DNA from: JALYNX01 sp963746905
GTDB lineage: Bacteria > Actinomycetota > Acidimicrobiia > Spongiisociales > ZC4RG35
Reading direction: 5' to 3'
Assembly (NCBI GenBank): GCA_963746905.1
Contig: CAVVCY010000003.1
Location: 248,001-312,000 of the forward strand
Length of the DNA: 64,000 bases
Shown: piece by piece, positions 34,101 through 43,340 of the stretch
How positions within the stretch are numbered: the first letter of the stretch is position 1
Layout of the letters: each line of letters starts with the position of its first letter
The notes under the pieces: model-generated
Database searches by the model: none
What the model was told of the DNA's origin: nothing
Seen by the model: only the letters and a program-made list of their open reading frames with translations
Program-made: the position numbers and the translations under genes

Positions 34101-35099
34101 CCGGCCACCATCGAGCTGAACCATCGGGCGCAGATCCGGCGGGATCACCGGGACCGTCTCGAGGATCATGTCTTCGGCACGGTTTTGACCCTCCCAGAAC
34201 GGCTTGACGACCTTCATCCGCTGCGTCGCCCGCTGTCTCTTCTGCGCGGACCCGGACTCCAGGTGCTCGTTCAGCGTTGCCATCTCGACATCGAGATCGA
34301 GACGGTGCAGCAAAGCCTTCACGGCCTCGGCGCCCATTCCGCCCTCGAAATACTCGTCGTAGCGGAAGAAGATCTCACGCCACAGCTGCTCTGACTCCAC
34401 CAGGTCCTTGGGCTTGAACTTGCGGAAGGTGTCGTAGGCGTCCTCGATCAGCTCGACCTCACGGTCGGTCCGATCCTGACGGTCCTTGATCTCACGCTCG
34501 ACTTCCTTCTTGCGTGCGTTGATCTCCTGGCTCTTGGCCCCGCCTTCTTCCATGCGGCCCAGTTCGTCTTCCAGTGCCTCGAGACGGACCTCATGCCACT
34601 CGGAGAACTCGGTGCGAACCACCTCGATCTCGTCGCGCATCGCTGCCTCGAGCTCGGGAAGGTCCTTCTGACGCCTCTCGTCATCGACCGAGGTGATGAT
34701 GTAACTGGCGAAGTAGATGACCTTCTCCAGCTCCTTGGGAGACATGTCGAGCAGATAGCCGAGGCGGCTGGGGACGCCCTTGAAGAACCAGATATGGGTG
34801 ACCGGGGCTGCGAGCTCGATGTGGCCCATGCGCTCACGGCGCACCTTGGACCTGGTGACCTCTACACCGCAACGCTCGCAGATGATCCCCTTGTATCGGA
34901 TCCGCTTGTACTTGCCGCAGTAGCACTCCCAGTCCCGCTGCGGGCCGAAGATGCGCTCGTCGAAGAGCCCCTCTTTCTCGGGTCGCAGTGTCCGGTAGTT
35001 GATCGTCTCCGGCTTCTTGACCTCTCCATATGACCAGGCACGAATCTGATCACTCGAGGCGAGGCCGATCTTCAGTTCATCGAATAGCTGGGCAACCAT
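31169..35099 (-). CDS. rpoC: DNA-directed RNA polymerase subunit beta' (one-base frameshift in the sequence)
   Basis: Catalytic subunit. Residues 1-1120 run from ATG 35099: zinc ribbon CYCGKYKRIRYKGIICERCG, active-site NADFDGDQMAVH, bridge and trigger regions, and CDTRGGVCQACYG (second zinc site). After LDPKEVLEIKG the frame breaks: AAAGGGAGTGCG at about 31762-31764 should be AAAGGAGTGCG. Removing one G restores VRATQQYLVDQVQEVYKSQG and a normal C-terminus ending RSDDEEE, 1309 aa in all. As the gene is essential, a homopolymer sequencing or assembly error is by far the likeliest cause. Confidence 0.93.
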
Positions 35100-35152
35100 C
35101 TCTCTCCATGTCGTTCAATCTCAAAACCGGATAACCAAAACCTGAAAACTGA

Positions 35153-38100
35153 TCACTCGCTATCGGGGCGCTCGGGCCTGCTCAAGTCGATCCCCAAGGT
35201 CTCGACTGAGCGGTAACTCTCTTCCTCGAGCTCACGAAGTTCGACTTCCTCACCGGCGGCCAACATCTCGACGTTCAGACAGAGGCTCTGCATCTCCTTG
35301 ACGAGGACCCGGAACGATTCCGGGATCCCGGGCTCGGGGATGTTGTCGCCCTTGACGATCGCCTCGTAGACCTTCACCCGGCCCTGCACGTCGTCGGACT
35401 TGATGGTGAGCAGCTCCTGAAGTGCGTAGGCAGCGCCATAGGCCTCGAGGGCCCAGACCTCCATCTCTCCAAAGCGCTGGCCCCCAAACTGGGCCTTACC
35501 GCCCAAAGGCTGCTGGGTGATCATGCTGTAGGGGCCTGTCGACCTTGCGTGGATCTTCTCGTCGACCAGGTGGACCAGCTTCAGCATGTAGATGAAGCCG
35601 ACGGTGATCGGAGTGTCGAAGGGCTCACCGCTGCGGCCGTCATACAGAATCGCCTTGCCGTCGTCGGCAACGAGGCGCTCACCGTCCCGATTGGTCCGGG
35701 CACTGCTGATGACCTGCATGATCTCGTCTTCACGGGCACCGTCGAAGACCGGTGTCGCCACCTTGGTCCACGGTTTGGCCCCGATGAACGCCGGGCTCTC
35801 GCCCTTGAACGGCTCCCAACCTTGGGCCGCGGCCCACCCGAGGTGGGTCTCGAGGACCTGGCCCAGGTTCATGCGTGAAGGCACACCGAGCGGAGAGAGG
35901 ATGATGTCGACGGGGGTCCCGTCTGCCATGAATGGCATCTCCTCCTCGGCCAGAACCTTGGAGATCACGCCTTTGTTCCCGTGGCGGCCGGCGAGCTTGT
36001 CGCCCTCGGAGATCTTGCGCTGCTGGGCGACGTAGATGCGCACCAACTCGTTGACACCCGGCGGAAGGTCATAGCCCTCGGCTCGCTTGAAGACCTTGAC
36101 TGCGATGACCTTTCCGGTCTCACCATGTGGGACCTTCAGGGAGGTGTCACGAACCTCACGCGCCTTCTCACCGAAGATCGCACGAAGCAGGCGCTCCTCG
36201 GGGGTCAATTCCGTCTCGCCCTTAGGAGTGACCTTGCCGACGAGATAGTCGCCGGGACCGACTTCGGCGCCGACACGGATGATCCCCTCTTCGTCGAGGT
36301 TGGCGAGGACTTCCTCGGGGACATTCGGGATGTCCCTGGTGATCTCCTCCGCCCCGAGCTTGGTGTCCCGGGCGTCGATCTCGTGCTCTTCGATGTGAAT
36401 CGAGGTGAGGACGTCGTCCTTGACAAGGCGCTCGGAGATGATGATTGCGTCCTCGAAGTTGTGGCCCTGCCACGGCATGAATGCGACCAGGAGGTTGCGG
36501 CCCAAAGCCAGTTCCCCCGCCTCGGTCGACGGGCCGTCGGCCAGGACGTCACTCACCTTCACCTGGTCGCCTTCGCGGACCAGGGGCTTGTGATTCATGC
36601 ATGTGCCCTGGTTCGACCTCTTGAACTTGTCGAGGGGGAAGGTGAACTTCTTGTTGGTGCCCTTCTCCTTGACCACGATCTCGTCACCGGTCACCTCGAC
36701 GACTTCGCCGTCGACGGTCGAGGTAATCATGTCGCCCGAGTCCTGAGCGGCGCGGCGCTCGACTCCGGTGCCAACCAGTGGCGCATCGGCGGTGAGCAGA
36801 GGAACAGCCTGACGCTGCATGTTCGAGCCCATCAGGGCACGGTTGGCATCGTCATGCTCCAGGAACGGGATCAACGATGTGGACACCGACACGATCTGCT
36901 TCGGCGAGACATCCATGTAATCGACCTCCGAGGGAGGCACGTACTCGACCTCGCCGCCGGCCTTGCGCACCAACACCCGTGGGTTCTTGAAGGCGCCGTC
37001 GTCCTTGAGCGGGGCGTTGGCCTGAGCGATGACGTAACGCTCTTCCTCGATCGCCGTCAGGTACTCCACCTGGGCGGTCACCTTCCCGCTGATCACCTTG
37101 CGATATGGGGTCTCGATGAAGCCGAACTGGTTGACCCGCGCATATGAGGCGAGGGATCCGATGAGGCCGATGTTGGGCCCCTCAGGGGTTTCGATCGGGC
37201 ACATCCGGCCGTAGTGGGACGGGTGGACGTCACGAACCTCGAACCCTGCCCGCTCCCTGGACAGCCCGCCCGGGCCGAGCGCCGAGAGGCGGCGGCGATG
37301 GGTGAGCCCGGCGAGGGGATTGGGCTGGTCCATGAATTGACTGAGCTGGCTGGTCCCGAAGAACTCCTTGATCGCTGCGGTGACCGGGCGAATGTTGATC
37401 AAACTCTGCGGGGTGATTGCGTCGGGGTCCTGAGTTGTCATCCGCTCCCGGACGACGCGCTCGAGACGGGTCAGCCCGACACGGACCTGATTCTGGACCA
37501 ACTCTCCGACGGTGCGAATGCGGCGGTTCCCGAAGTGGTCGATGTCGTCGGTGAGCACCGCGACCTCGTTTCCCTTGTGGGTGACCATGGTCTTCTCGCC
37601 CGCATGAAGCGCGACGAGATACTTGATGGCATCGATGATGTCCTCGTCCCGCAACAACTGGAGGCCTTCGGCCCGGTAATCGGAGGGTGACTCCTCGCGG
37701 TACTTCTGGCTGATCTTGTAACGGCCGACACGGGTCAGGTCGTAACGCTTTGGGTTGCGGAACAGAGTCTGGATGAGACCACGCGCCGATTCGACGGTCG
37801 TGGGCTCTCCCGGGCGCAGCTTGCGATAGAGATCGAGAAGAGCGTCTTCCTTGTCTGCCGCAGTGTCTTTCTCAATTGTGTTTCGAATCGACTGAGCGCC
37901 GCCGAATATCTCGAGGATCTCCTCGTCGGTCTCGGCGATGCCGAGTGCCTTGAGGAAGGCCGACACGTACTGGCGCCGCTTGCGATCGACGCGGACACCG
38001 ATGGTGTCCTTCTTGTCGGTGTCGAATTCGAGCCAGGCGCCCCGCCCCGGGATGATTTTGCCGGAGTGGATCAGCTTGTCCGAGGTCTTGTCGGCGGTGA

Positions 38101-38524
38101 CGTCGAAGTAGATGCCAGGTGAACGGACCAACTGGGACACGATGACCCGCTCGGTCCCATTGATGATGAACACGCCCTTCTCGGTCATGATCGGGAAGTC
38201 GCCGAGGAACACCTGCTGCTCCTTGATCTCGCCGGTGGAGCGGTTCATGAACCTCGCCGTGACGAACAGAGGCTGGGCGTAATTGGCGTCGCGCTCCTTG
38301 GCGTCCTCGAGACTCATCTGAGGCTCGCCGAAGCGATGATCCGTCAGCTCGAGGGCGAGGGAACCGGTGAAATCCTCGATCGGACTGATCTCTTCGAAGA
38401 TCTCGCGGAAGCCCTCATCGAGGAACCAGCGGAAGGATTCATGTTGAACTGCAAGCAGATCGGGTAGGGGGAGAACTTCGGGAATCTTCCCGAATGAGAA
38501 GCGCTCAGCCACGCGCGAAGCCAA
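35153..38524 (-). CDS. rpoB: DNA-directed RNA polymerase subunit beta
   Basis: 1123 aa. The rifampicin region FFGTSQLSQFMDQPNPLAGL then THRRRLSALGPGGL keeps the sensitive-type residues. It also has GRMCPIETPEGPNIGLIGSL and the C-terminal GGKAQFGGQRFGEMEVWALE. The start is TTG at 38524, decided by AAGGAGG 6 bases upstream. A 53-base gap leads to rpoC. rplJ-rplL, often just upstream of rpoB, is not here; the gene has its own promoter and a divergent VanW-family neighbour. Confidence 0.98.
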   Translation of the reverse strand: MASRVAERFSFGKIPEVLPLPDLLAVQHESFRWFLDEGFREIFEEISPIEDFTGSLALELTDHRFGEPQMSLEDAKERDANYAQPLFVTARFMNRSTGEIKEQQVFLGDFPIMTEKGVFIINGTERVIVSQLVRSPGIYFDVTADKTSDKLIHSGKIIPGRGAWLEFDTDKKDTIGVRVDRKRRQYVSAFLKALGIAETDEEILEIFGGAQSIRNTIEKDTAADKEDALLDLYRKLRPGEPTTVESARGLIQTLFRNPKRYDLTRVGRYKISQKYREESPSDYRAEGLQLLRDEDIIDAIKYLVALHAGEKTMVTHKGNEVAVLTDDIDHFGNRRIRTVGELVQNQVRVGLTRLERVVRERMTTQDPDAITPQSLINIRPVTAAIKEFFGTSQLSQFMDQPNPLAGLTHRRRLSALGPGGLSRERAGFEVRDVHPSHYGRMCPIETPEGPNIGLIGSLASYARVNQFGFIETPYRKVISGKVTAQVEYLTAIEEERYVIAQANAPLKDDGAFKNPRVLVRKAGGEVEYVPPSEVDYMDVSPKQIVSVSTSLIPFLEHDDANRALMGSNMQRQAVPLLTADAPLVGTGVERRAAQDSGDMITSTVDGEVVEVTGDEIVVKEKGTNKKFTFPLDKFKRSNQGTCMNHKPLVREGDQVKVSDVLADGPSTEAGELALGRNLLVAFMPWQGHNFEDAIIISERLVKDDVLTSIHIEEHEIDARDTKLGAEEITRDIPNVPEEVLANLDEEGIIRVGAEVGPGDYLVGKVTPKGETELTPEERLLRAIFGEKAREVRDTSLKVPHGETGKVIAVKVFKRAEGYDLPPGVNELVRIYVAQQRKISEGDKLAGRHGNKGVISKVLAEEEMPFMADGTPVDIILSPLGVPSRMNLGQVLETHLGWAAAQGWEPFKGESPAFIGAKPWTKVATPVFDGAREDEIMQVISSARTNRDGERLVADDGKAILYDGRSGEPFDTPITVGFIYMLKLVHLVDEKIHARSTGPYSMITQQPLGGKAQFGGQRFGEMEVWALEAYGAAYALQELLTIKSDDVQGRVKVYEAIVKGDNIPEPGIPESFRVLVKEMQSLCLNVEMLAAGEEVELRELEEESYRSVETLGIDLSRPERPDSE

Positions 38525-38577
38525 GAGGGGCCTCCTTGGAGATACGAATTAGGGCGAGATAGGGGTGACGCAGACAA

Positions 38578-38605
38578 GGCATGCTAACAGACGCGTCAGC
38601 ATGCC
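38578..38605 (-). promoter_or_regulatory. Hairpin in the rpoB leader
   Basis: GGCATGCT/AGCATGCC, a perfect 8-bp stem with a 12-base loop, lies in the roughly 145-base 5' leader between the promoter and rpoB. There is no U-run, so it is more likely a stability or regulatory structure than a terminator. Confidence 0.55.
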
Positions 38606-38675
38606 TCCAATTGGACATCTTAACTTTTCGAGCCGGACCGGTGAGGCCTGACTCGGACCTTTGGGGTCAAGAGTC

Positions 38676-38705
38676 ATCATATCGCAGGGTTTCAAAACGC
38701 GTCAA
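38676..38705 (-). promoter_or_regulatory. Sigma-70-type promoter of rpoBC
   Basis: TTGACG (38705-38700), 18-base spacer, TATGAT (38681-38676) on the minus strand, near perfect for a housekeeping promoter. Transcription should start near 38669. This is the best promoter match seen in the window. Confidence 0.8.
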
Positions 38706-38735
38706 GGTCTTGCGCCCTCGGTGCCAGGTAAAGCA

Positions 38736-40448
38736 TTGAGTTCGCCGTACCATCCCGCCGTCTTGGCCAAGCACTCCTCTCCCCGGTCGGCGGTGGTGTG
38801 GGTGACGATCGTCGTCGCTCTTGCGGCCTTCGCCGCCGTTGGGCTCGGATGGTCCGAGCACGTGGCTGCGGCCGGGACCGTGGTCGCAGCGAACGTGCGG
38901 TACGCCGGAATGCCTGTGGAGGGGATGCCGGCCGACGAGGTCGAGTCTCTGGTCGCCGACCGGGCGATCGACCTCCTCAGCCGCAACTTGACCCTGGTCG
39001 TTGATGGTCAGGAGGTCTCGGTTCCTATCAGCGAGCTTGGTTTCAAATACGACAGCGAAGACACCACCGAGGCCATCGTCGCCGCCCGACACAGCGGGCA
39101 ACCCTGGGATCAGTTCGCAGCGTGGGTTGCTGGCCCACTAGTCGAACAGAGCGTCGGCGAGACGTGGTCCTTCGACCCCGAGTTGGCAACCGCGACCCTC
39201 GCCTCGCTTCAGGGGCTCCGACCCAAGCCGGCAGTGGAGCCCCGCCTCTCCAGCGAGGGAAGCGAGGCGGTGGAGGTGGTCCCCGGCCAGATGGGCACCA
39301 TCGTCGACATCGAGTCATTGGTGCGCGCTCTCGGACGGATGAACCTGCTCGACCCTCCACAGGAGTTGGAGACCGAGTTGATAGACGAGCCGCCCACGAT
39401 CCCGGACGACAACGCTCAGGGGACGGCCGACGAGGTGAACGAAATGACCAGGGCCGGCGCGTTGGTCTCGATCCAAGGGCACAGCCGGCTTATCAGTGCC
39501 AAGGAGCTGAGAGACCGGTTGATAGTGACCGCAAACGGTGAAGGATTCGAGACGGTCTTCAACCAGGTGAGCCTTCAGGCACTGCTCGAGGACAAGTTCC
39601 CGCAGCCGGTGAGCGACTTCAAAGATCCTGTCTTCGATGTCGACGACGGTCAGGTACAAGTGGTGACCCCCGGCGTGCCATATCAGATCTGCTGCGAGGC
39701 TGACGCAGCTCAGCAAGTTGCTCAGGGCGTGCTGGGAGGCTCGGCCGGCCCCTTCGAGTTGACTGCCAAGACCGACGATGACCCAATGATCGAGGCTTGG
39801 GCAAACGGGTCGATGATCGTCGAGCCCGTTGGCACATTCACCACCAAGCACAGCTGCTGTGAGGCGAGAGTTAACAACATCCACCGCATGGCGGATCTGG
39901 TGCGTGGCGTCTATCTCCTGCCCGGAGAGACCTTCTCGATGAACGAGTTCGTCGGACCGCGCACGAAGGCAAATGGTTTCGTGTTTGCGCACGCGATCCG
40001 ACAGGGCCATTTGGTGGATGAGGTGGGAGGTGGGGTTTCCCAGTTCGTCACAACGACGTTCAACGCTGCCTACTTCGCGGGTCTCGACTTCGACGAATAC
40101 CGGAGCCACACTCTCTATTTCTCCCGCTACCCCTTCGGGCGGGAGGCAACGCTCGGCATCCCCCATCCCGACCTGATCCTCCGCAACACCACCGGCTACC
40201 CGATCCTGATGTGGAACAGCTACAGCGGCACAACACTCACCGTGACCATCTACTCGACCAAACACATCGAAGTCGAAGAGTTGGGTCAGCGGACGTCGAA
40301 GGCCGGGGCGTGCACCCATGTCGAGACCGACCGGCAACGGACCTACCCCGATGGGAAGGTGGTGGTCGACACGATCGTCGCCGACTACCGGCCTGGAGAG
40401 GGGCTCGACTGCGCTGGTCAGCCCACTCCCGATCCATCCGCCGACTGA
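38736..40448 (+). CDS. VanW family protein with peptidoglycan-binding-like domains
   Basis: About 570 aa. An N-terminal membrane anchor (VVWVTIVVALAAFAAVGLGW) is followed by two YoaR-type/PG_binding_4-like regions (LTLVVDGQEVSVPISELGFK; VSIQGHSRLISAKELRD) and a C-terminal VanW domain (FTTKHSCCEARVNNIHRMAD; LLPGETFSMNEFVGPRTK; DEVGGGVSQFVTTTFNAAYF). Such proteins are surface-anchored and linked to cell-wall cross-linking, but their biochemistry is unknown. The start is uncertain: TTG at 38736 or 38763 are candidates; frames opening earlier run into the rpoB promoter. Confidence 0.85.
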   Translation: MSSPYHPAVLAKHSSPRSAVVWVTIVVALAAFAAVGLGWSEHVAAAGTVVAANVRYAGMPVEGMPADEVESLVADRAIDLLSRNLTLVVDGQEVSVPISELGFKYDSEDTTEAIVAARHSGQPWDQFAAWVAGPLVEQSVGETWSFDPELATATLASLQGLRPKPAVEPRLSSEGSEAVEVVPGQMGTIVDIESLVRALGRMNLLDPPQELETELIDEPPTIPDDNAQGTADEVNEMTRAGALVSIQGHSRLISAKELRDRLIVTANGEGFETVFNQVSLQALLEDKFPQPVSDFKDPVFDVDDGQVQVVTPGVPYQICCEADAAQQVAQGVLGGSAGPFELTAKTDDDPMIEAWANGSMIVEPVGTFTTKHSCCEARVNNIHRMADLVRGVYLLPGETFSMNEFVGPRTKANGFVFAHAIRQGHLVDEVGGGVSQFVTTTFNAAYFAGLDFDEYRSHTLYFSRYPFGREATLGIPHPDLILRNTTGYPILMWNSYSGTTLTVTIYSTKHIEVEELGQRTSKAGACTHVETDRQRTYPDGKVVVDTIVADYRPGEGLDCAGQPTPDPSAD

Positions 40449-40463
40449 GGTCGGCCGACTCCC

Positions 40464-40670
40464 TCACCTGATCGAGATCAGGCCACCTACCACCGGATCG
40501 TCGCCGAGCCCGAGGACATTTGCGACCAACAGGGCGATAGCAAAGACAGCCACAGCGAGGACCAGCCCAAGCAGCCACGGGGGCATCCTCCGATTCAGGG
40601 GTCTTCCGCTGGACTTGTCGTCATCCACGCCTGACATTGTGGCCTGGCCGAGCGTGAAGCGGGCCTTCAT
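40464..40670 (-). CDS. Small single-pass membrane protein
   Basis: 68 aa, not recognised. A polar Lys/Arg/Asp-rich N-terminus (SGVDDDKSSGRPLNRRMPP) precedes one strong hydrophobic helix (WLLGLVLAVAVFAIALLVAN) and a short tail. GGAG 5 bases before ATG 40670 supports this start, but it leaves only 12 bases to the divergent lysA ATG, so ATG 40637 (57 aa) is possible. It lies between a VanW-family gene and lysA; a cell-envelope link is only a guess. Confidence 0.55.
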   Translation of the reverse strand: MKARFTLGQATMSGVDDDKSSGRPLNRRMPPWLLGLVLAVAVFAIALLVANVLGLGDDPVVGGLISIR

Positions 40671-40675
40671 AGGAT
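40670..40675 (+). promoter_or_regulatory. -10 element for lysA, leaderless spacing
   Basis: TAGGAT ends 7 bases before ATG 40683 with no ribosome binding site between them, the geometry of a leaderless mRNA. Confidence 0.5.
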
Positions 40676-40682
40676 CTCCGGG

Positions 40683-41954
40683 ATGAGCGCACTCTCCTGG
40701 GACCTCCTCCCCGACACCGCGGGAGTCGATGAGAACGGCCATCTCATGCTCGGCGGGTGTGACCTCGTTCAGCTTGCGGTGGAGTACGGCACTCCCCTCT
40801 TTGTCTACGACGAAGCCCACATCAGGAACCGATGTCGGGAGACAGTGGCAGCGTTCGGCAGCGGTGCCGTCTATGCCTCCAAGGCATTCCTGTGCCGCGC
40901 CATGGCCCGCCTGGCCCACGAGGAGGGCATGGCCATCGATGTCTCCACTGCCGGAGAGCTCCATATCTGCCTGGAGGCCGGCGTGCCTGCAGATCGTCTC
41001 GTTTTCCACGGCAACAACAAGTCGCGCAACGAATTGCGACGGGCCCTCGAGGTCGGCGTCGGCCGAATCGTCGTGGACAGCTTTGATGAGTTGGACCGCC
41101 TGCAGTCCCTCCACGAGGTGGGCCGGACTCCACCCCGTATCCAGCTCCGAGTCACACCGGGGGTCGAGGCTCACACCCACGATTTCGTCTCGACGGGCCA
41201 GGATGATTCAAAATTCGGCTTCACGGTCTCGTCTGGTGCAGCCTCCCGGGCAGTCGCCGAGGCCATGGGATCGACGACGGTCGACCTCGTCGGGATCCAC
41301 GCCCACATCGGATCCCAGGTCTTTCGAGTCGAGTCCTTCGCCGAAGCCTTGGGCGTGGTCGCCGGCTTCGCCCGCGACCTGGACCTTCCGGAGTTGTCGA
41401 TCGGCGGTGGCCTGGGCGTCGCATATGTCGAGGGCGAGGTCGCGCCGACCATCACCGAATGGGCGAATGCGATCAAGGGTGCTGCCGCCGACCTCGGGGT
41501 CACGTCGCAGCTGTTTGTCGAGCCGGGAAGAGCGATTGTGGCCAAGGCTGCCGTCACGCTCTACACGGTGGGCACGATCAAGGACCTGCCAGGCGTCCGC
41601 ACCTACGTCGCGGTCGACGGCGGGATGAGTGACAACCCGCGCCCGATCCTCTACGGGTCTGGCTATGAGACATTTGTGCCGGCCAAGGTGAACGACGACA
41701 GGAAGTCCAGGATCCGCCTCGTCGGCAAACACTGCGAATCAGGGGATGTGCTGGTGCTCGACGGGATGATCCCCGAAGGGTTGGGAGTTGGTGATTTCAT
41801 AGCCACCCCGGTCACCGGTGCCTACGGGCATTCCATGGGGTCCAACTACAACAAGATCCTTCGGCCGGCCGTGGTGTTCGTCTCCGAAGGCAATGCCCGC
41901 GTCGTCGTGCGACGGGAGACACTCGACGATCTGCTGCTCACCGATCTCGGATGA
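40683..41954 (+). CDS. lysA: Diaminopimelate decarboxylase
   Basis: Last step of lysine synthesis: meso-diaminopimelate to lysine and CO2, PLP-dependent. 423 aa. PLP lysine in AVYASKAFL (Lys67), HGNNKS, the alpha/beta-barrel motif VGIHAHIGSQV, a glycine-rich SIGGGLGVAY, the C-terminal HCESGDVL with the active-site Cys, and GAYGHSMGSNYN. Alone on its transcript, apparently leaderless. Confidence 0.95.
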   Translation: MSALSWDLLPDTAGVDENGHLMLGGCDLVQLAVEYGTPLFVYDEAHIRNRCRETVAAFGSGAVYASKAFLCRAMARLAHEEGMAIDVSTAGELHICLEAGVPADRLVFHGNNKSRNELRRALEVGVGRIVVDSFDELDRLQSLHEVGRTPPRIQLRVTPGVEAHTHDFVSTGQDDSKFGFTVSSGAASRAVAEAMGSTTVDLVGIHAHIGSQVFRVESFAEALGVVAGFARDLDLPELSIGGGLGVAYVEGEVAPTITEWANAIKGAAADLGVTSQLFVEPGRAIVAKAAVTLYTVGTIKDLPGVRTYVAVDGGMSDNPRPILYGSGYETFVPAKVNDDRKSRIRLVGKHCESGDVLVLDGMIPEGLGVGDFIATPVTGAYGHSMGSNYNKILRPAVVFVSEGNARVVVRRETLDDLLLTDLG

Positions 41955-41991
41955 TCACCGGGATCAGTGCATACCTACGATCTGATTGCCA

Positions 41992-42441
41992 ATGAAGCGC
42001 CCCGTGATCGGCTGGAGAGAATGGGTCCAATTGCCAGACCTCGGAGTGTTCGTCGTGAAGGCGAAGGTGGACACCGGTGCCGTCACCTCGTCACTTCACG
42101 CATTCCGCCTGGAACGGTTCGAAAGGGACGGGCTCCCCTATGTCCGATTCGAAGTCCATCCACGTCAGCGCTCGAAGCGGCCGTCGATCGAATGCGAGGC
42201 TTTGGTGGTGAGGGACACTGCCGTTCGCAACCCCGGAGGACGGACCGAGCTCAGGCCTGTTATCGCCTCAACACTCGTGATCGCGGGCCAGCCGATCGAG
42301 GCCCTGATCAATCTGACTGGAAGGGATGAGATGGGATTTCGAATGCTGCTAGGCCGGCGCACCCTGAGAAACCGCTTTGTGGTAGACCCCGGCAAGAGTT
42401 ACCTGGGCCCGCGCCCCGTACGCAACGAGGAGACCGCGTGA
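41992..42441 (+). CDS. rimB: RimB-like retropepsin-fold protease (formerly 'ATP-dependent zinc protease' family)
   Basis: 149 aa. Near the N-terminus VVKAKVDTGAVTSSLHA carries the DTGA motif (Asp27) of a retropepsin-like aspartic protease. Downstream parts LVIAGQPIEALINL and GFRMLLGRRTL complete the short barrel. In Pseudomonas the RimB member of this family trims glutamate tails that RimK adds to ribosomal protein S6. Here it directly precedes rimK and overlaps it (GTGA), strong support for the same role. TACGAT 10 bases upstream is a possible -10. Gene name by family and context. Confidence 0.75.
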   Translation: MKRPVIGWREWVQLPDLGVFVVKAKVDTGAVTSSLHAFRLERFERDGLPYVRFEVHPRQRSKRPSIECEALVVRDTAVRNPGGRTELRPVIASTLVIAGQPIEALINLTGRDEMGFRMLLGRRTLRNRFVVDPGKSYLGPRPVRNEETA

Positions 42442-43340
42442 AGATCGCCATCCTCTCCCGGCGAGCAAGCCTGTATTCGACCGCCCGGCTCCGTGAGGCC
42501 GCGGTCGAACGCGGCCACGAGGTCAGCATCGTCGACTACCTCCGTTGCTACATGGACATCACCGCGCGCCGCCCCAAGGTCCTCTATCGCGGTGAGACAC
42601 TCAACCCTGAGGCGGTGGTCCCTCGCATCGGCGCCACCTACACCTATTACGGGGCAGCTGTGGTTCGCCAATTCGAGATGGCGGGCATCTATTCGGTGAA
42701 CGAGTCCCAGGCGATCAGCCGCTCGCGGGACAAGCTCCGGTCTCTCCAGTTGCTCTCCCGGGCCGGTGTCGGCCTGCCCACAACCGGATTCGCCCATGCG
42801 ACCCAGGACATAGGCGGGCTGCTCAAGGTCGCCGGGGGGCCACCGGTGGTGGTCAAGCTCCTCGAGGGGACTCAGGGCCTCGGAGTTGTGCTCGCCGAGA
42901 CCACCAAGGCCGCCGAATCCGTGATCGGGGCGTTCCGCCAGCTCGACGCCAACATCCTGGTCCAGGAGTTCATCAAGGAAGCCGGCGGTGCCGACATCAG
43001 GGCATTCGTCGTGGGTGGGAGGGTGGTTGCCGCCATGAAACGGCAGGCACCCCCCGGAGAGTTCCGCAGCAACCTCCACCGGGGAGGCAGCGCCGAGGCG
43101 ATCAAGCTGAGCCCGATCGAGCGCTCGATGGCGATTCGTGCCGCCAAGACAATGGAATTGAATGTGGCTGGCGTGGACCTGATCCAGTCGTCGGAGGGGC
43201 CCCTGGTCATCGAGGTCAACTCTTCTCCCGGGCTGGAGGGGATCGAGGGGGCGAGCGGTGTCGACGTCGCCGGCGAGATCATCGAGTTCATCGAAAACAA
43301 CGCCGGAATGGAACCACCGCGTGGTCGCTCGCGGGCCTGA
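42438..43340 (+). CDS. rimK: RimK family alpha-L-glutamate ligase
   Basis: 300 aa, the same length as E. coli RimK and colinear with it throughout. MKIAILSRRASLYSTARLRE start, PRIGATYTYYGAAVVRQFEM, ATP-grasp parts VVKLLEGTQGLGVVLAET and ILVQEFIKEAGGADIRAFVV, FRSNLHRGG, and metal-binding VIEVNSSPGLEGIEGASG. RimK adds glutamates to the C-terminus of ribosomal protein S6. GTG start overlaps the rimB-like stop. The operon continues into an AstE-like deacylase. Confidence 0.93.
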   Translation: MKIAILSRRASLYSTARLREAAVERGHEVSIVDYLRCYMDITARRPKVLYRGETLNPEAVVPRIGATYTYYGAAVVRQFEMAGIYSVNESQAISRSRDKLRSLQLLSRAGVGLPTTGFAHATQDIGGLLKVAGGPPVVVKLLEGTQGLGVVLAETTKAAESVIGAFRQLDANILVQEFIKEAGGADIRAFVVGGRVVAAMKRQAPPGEFRSNLHRGGSAEAIKLSPIERSMAIRAAKTMELNVAGVDLIQSSEGPLVIEVNSSPGLEGIEGASGVDVAGEIIEFIENNAGMEPPRGRSRA

